Positions 18,415 through 19,894 of a stretch of DNA of 19,894 nucleotides are shown piece after piece. The position numbers and the translations under genes are program-made. The stretch comes from J088 sp003695505 [NCBI: Candidatus Dadabacteria bacterium] (GTDB lineage Bacteria > J088), in NCBI GenBank assembly GCA_003695505.1, contig RFIY01000204.1:1-19894 (forward strand), given 5' to 3'. Positions within the stretch are counted from its first letter, which is position 1. Every line of letters starts with the position of its first letter. Under the pieces are notes generated by a model, which was given only the letters and a program-made list of their open reading frames with translations, searched no databases and was not told the DNA's origin.

Positions 18415-19322
18415 CGACAAAGAAGCCACGCAAGCGCCTGGGGGAACTGCTTGTCGACGCCGGCCTGATCGACGACTACCAGCTTCGCAGTGCACTCAGT
18501 CACCAGCAACAATGGGGCGGCCGCCTCGGCAAGAATCTGATCGAACTGGGGCTGGTCGGCGAACGGGAACTGGTCGCGTTTCTGGCCAAGCATTTTCGTC
18601 TTCCTGCGGTCGATTTCAGCCGCATTCAGATCACGCCCGATGTCCTGCGGTCCATATCGCCGGAACTGGCGCGCAAACATCACGTCGTGCCGCTGTTTTT
18701 CGGCGAGGAGGACGGCAAGAAGTTTGTTGCGATGGCCATGTCGAACCCGACGGATCTGCAGGCGCTCGACGAACTCGAGTTCGCAACCGGCCGCAAGGTT
18801 CGACCGGCAGTGTCTTCCGATATCGCCATTGAACAGGCGCTGGCCTATTATTACGAGAATCAGGGTGCATCGCCGTGGCGCCACGACGCCAAGAGCTCTG
18901 CCGACATGAGCTACAGCGACCTGATCGCGACGACACGCGAATATCTGAAGGCAGCGCGCGCAGCGCGCGGCCAGGCTGGCGAGGCGACCGAAACCAGGAC
19001 CCGGCCAGCAGAAACTCCGCCCGAATTTGCAGGCGCCCAGCGCACGATCGATATGGATGATGGCGGCACACTCGCTGGCGCGGACGAAGACGACAGCATC
19101 GTCGTCTTTGGGGCCGCCGGCGAAAAGAAGATTCCCCTGCAAGGAGAAGATACCGGTTTTGCAACGGATCCAGGACCGATCTCACCGCCTGCGGCGCCAG
19201 CCCCTTCGGCGCGCCCTTCCGCCCCGTCGACCGATGACGTGCTACGCGCACTGATCGGCTTGCTGATCGACAAGGGCATCATCACCCGTGAGGAACTTCG
19301 GCAGCGACTGCGCTCGAACTAA
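18411..19322 (+). CDS. Stand-alone MshEN-domain protein (predicted c-di-GMP receptor)
   Basis: 303 aa, GTG start overlapping dppB by 4 nt. Residues 9-61 form the two-part MshEN motif known from the N-terminus of MshE/PilB/GspE ATPases. Motif I runs RLGELLVDAGLIDDYQLRSA to Gln32 with all signature residues. A five-residue spacer follows (33-37). Motif II begins RLGKNLIELGLVGERELVAF (38-57) but ends in His61 where Gln is usual. The T2SSE-N continuation (LPAVDFSRIQ, then ARKHHVVPLF, about 64-145) is present. There is no Walker A/B ATPase domain. Residues about 160-270 are a charged then Pro/Ala/Ser-rich linker, and the last 30 form a predicted helical pair (DVLRALIGLLIDKGIITREEL). Family knowledge: MshEN binds cyclic di-GMP. 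Inference: it links c-di-GMP to this transporter or its operon. Binding is not proven by sequence. Confidence 0.85.
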   Translation: MTTKKPRKRLGELLVDAGLIDDYQLRSALSHQQQWGGRLGKNLIELGLVGERELVAFLAKHFRLPAVDFSRIQITPDVLRSISPELARKHHVVPLFFGEEDGKKFVAMAMSNPTDLQALDELEFATGRKVRPAVSSDIAIEQALAYYYENQGASPWRHDAKSSADMSYSDLIATTREYLKAARAARGQAGEATETRTRPAETPPEFAGAQRTIDMDDGGTLAGADEDDSIVVFGAAGEKKIPLQGEDTGFATDPGPISPPAAPAPSARPSAPSTDDVLRALIGLLIDKGIITREELRQRLRSN

Positions 19323-19520
19323 CCCGGGCCAACGACGAGAGCGCGACGTTTTGTGTTCACTCTTATGGCGGCAATGAATCCATCGGGAGATCGAAAAGAC
19401 CGTGCTCACAGCACCTGCCAACAGATGCACCCTCGGCGGATCAACACCGTCCCCGCTGCGTTTCGCACCGGGATCAGCGTGCATCCTCTCGCGAATCATC
19501 GCCGCTAGCAGGGACCTGTC
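19323..19520 (+). other. 198-nt intergenic region between the MshEN gene and dppC
   Basis: The longest gap in the plus-strand operon. It holds a small stem (GTGCT, CAC, AGCAC at 19402-19414), two loosely similar stretches beginning TGCAyCCTC (near 19424 and 19480), and a 47-codon ORF (19365-19508) with no recognisable product that stops 12 nt before the dppC start. The AGGGA ribosome-binding site of dppC is at 19510-19514. I see no convincing -10/-35 pair and no T-tailed terminator. Confidence 0.5.
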
Positions 19521-19894
19521 TTGTCGCGCACGGTGCAGATCGCAGTCGGGATCCTTGCTCTGCTGGCCGCAGGCGCCCTGTTCGCACCGTGGCTTGCGCC
19601 ACACGACCCGGCCCAGATCGTACTTGAAAACGCGTTCGCGCCGCCCTCTCTGAGTCACCCGTTCGGCACGGACGACCTTGGACGGGATCTGTTTTCGCGC
19701 GCGCTCTACGCAGGACGCATCAGCTTTTCGGTCGGCATCGTCGCGGTCGGCATCAGCGTCGCCATCGGCATCCTGCTTGGCGCGCTGGCTGGTGTCAGTG
19801 GCGGCCTGATCGACATTGCGATCATGCGCCTGGTCGATCTGATGCTCTGCATCCCGTCGTTTTTCCTGATCCTTGCTGTCATCGCGTTTCTCGA
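19521..19894 (+). CDS. dppC: ABC transporter permease, DppC/OppC type (partial, runs off window)
   Basis: Second channel subunit of the peptide-type importer. About 124 N-terminal residues of a usual ~290. TTG 19521 is chosen because AGGGA lies 6 nt upstream and an in-frame TAG at 19506 limits the start; GTG 19533 is the only close alternative. Visible: first TM at about 6-25, APWLAPHDP, the family hallmark HPFGTDDLGRDLFSR (about 51-65), then GRISFSVGIVAVGISVAIG and MRLVDLMLCIPSFFLIL. It pairs with DppB at 17422-18414 although a foreign gene separates them. Confidence 0.93.
   Translation, partial: MSRTVQIAVGILALLAAGALFAPWLAPHDPAQIVLENAFAPPSLSHPFGTDDLGRDLFSRALYAGRISFSVGIVAVGISVAIGILLGALAGVSGGLIDIAIMRLVDLMLCIPSFFLILAVIAFL

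Noticed and set aside
18411-19322. Truncated PilB/GspE ATPase pseudogene
   Set aside because: The frame ends in an ordered helical tail after a linker, with no remnant of Walker motifs downstream and a coupled start, so an intact stand-alone protein is more likely.
19365-19508. 47-codon ORF as a real protein gene
   Set aside because: No ribosome-binding site, no recognisable features, and Arg/His/Pro-rich as expected of chance GC-rich frames. Kept only as a possible leader in the findings.

Overview
The window is high-GC, densely coded DNA from a diderm (Gram-negative) bacterium. Evidence for an outer membrane is a soluble lytic transglycosylase, a LolB-like lipoprotein, several lipobox signal peptides and a C-terminal outer-membrane-type beta-barrel. 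DnaE opens with an HLHNHTEFSLLDG-type PHP motif, and both DnaE and the peptide-binding protein (with its DHDGDG loop) read more like the deltaproteobacterial (Myxococcota/Desulfobacterota-type) versions than the enteric gammaproteobacterial ones. I cannot place the organism more closely. There are no rRNA or tRNA genes, insertion sequences, CRISPR arrays or phage genes. The content is chromosomal, not obviously accessory.

Left half (1-8474), all on the minus strand. Reading right to left: a histone-deacetylase-family deacetylase, a membrane protein with a degenerate M50-protease-like core and two cyclic-nucleotide-binding domains, a short Ppx/GppA phosphatase, guaB, guaA, and dnaE (cut by the window edge). 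The first three overlap by 4 and 1 nt, and the later gaps are about 13-40 nt, so this looks like one transcription unit. It joins guanine nucleotide synthesis (guaB, guaA), a possible pppGpp/polyphosphate phosphatase, a predicted nucleotide sensor and the replicative polymerase.

Centre (8475-8536). A short divergent intergenic region holds a perfect 9-bp inverted repeat (TGTGACAAC, 11 nt, GTTGTCACA). It covers a TATAAT -10 box for the left operon and a TATACT box for the right one, a good candidate for a shared operator.

Right half (8537-19894), all on the plus strand. In order: a soluble lytic transglycosylase; a secreted three-part protein (HExxH metallopeptidase, TolB-like propeller, outer-membrane barrel); a TPR lipoprotein; a LolB-like lipoprotein; a peptide/nickel-type ABC substrate-binding lipoprotein; its DppB-type permease; a stand-alone MshEN (predicted c-di-GMP-binding) protein; and a DppC-type permease cut by the window end. 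Most joins are overlaps or gaps of about 10 nt or less. The exceptions are a 68-nt gap with a C11 run before dppB and a 198-nt gap before dppC.

Most unusual points: the MshEN protein lodged between the two permease genes with a GTGA start/stop overlap; the pseudo-M50/tandem-CNBD membrane protein linked to Ppx/GppA and guaBA; the peptidase-propeller-barrel fusion; and the 124-nt overlap of the LolB-like gene with the binding-protein gene.
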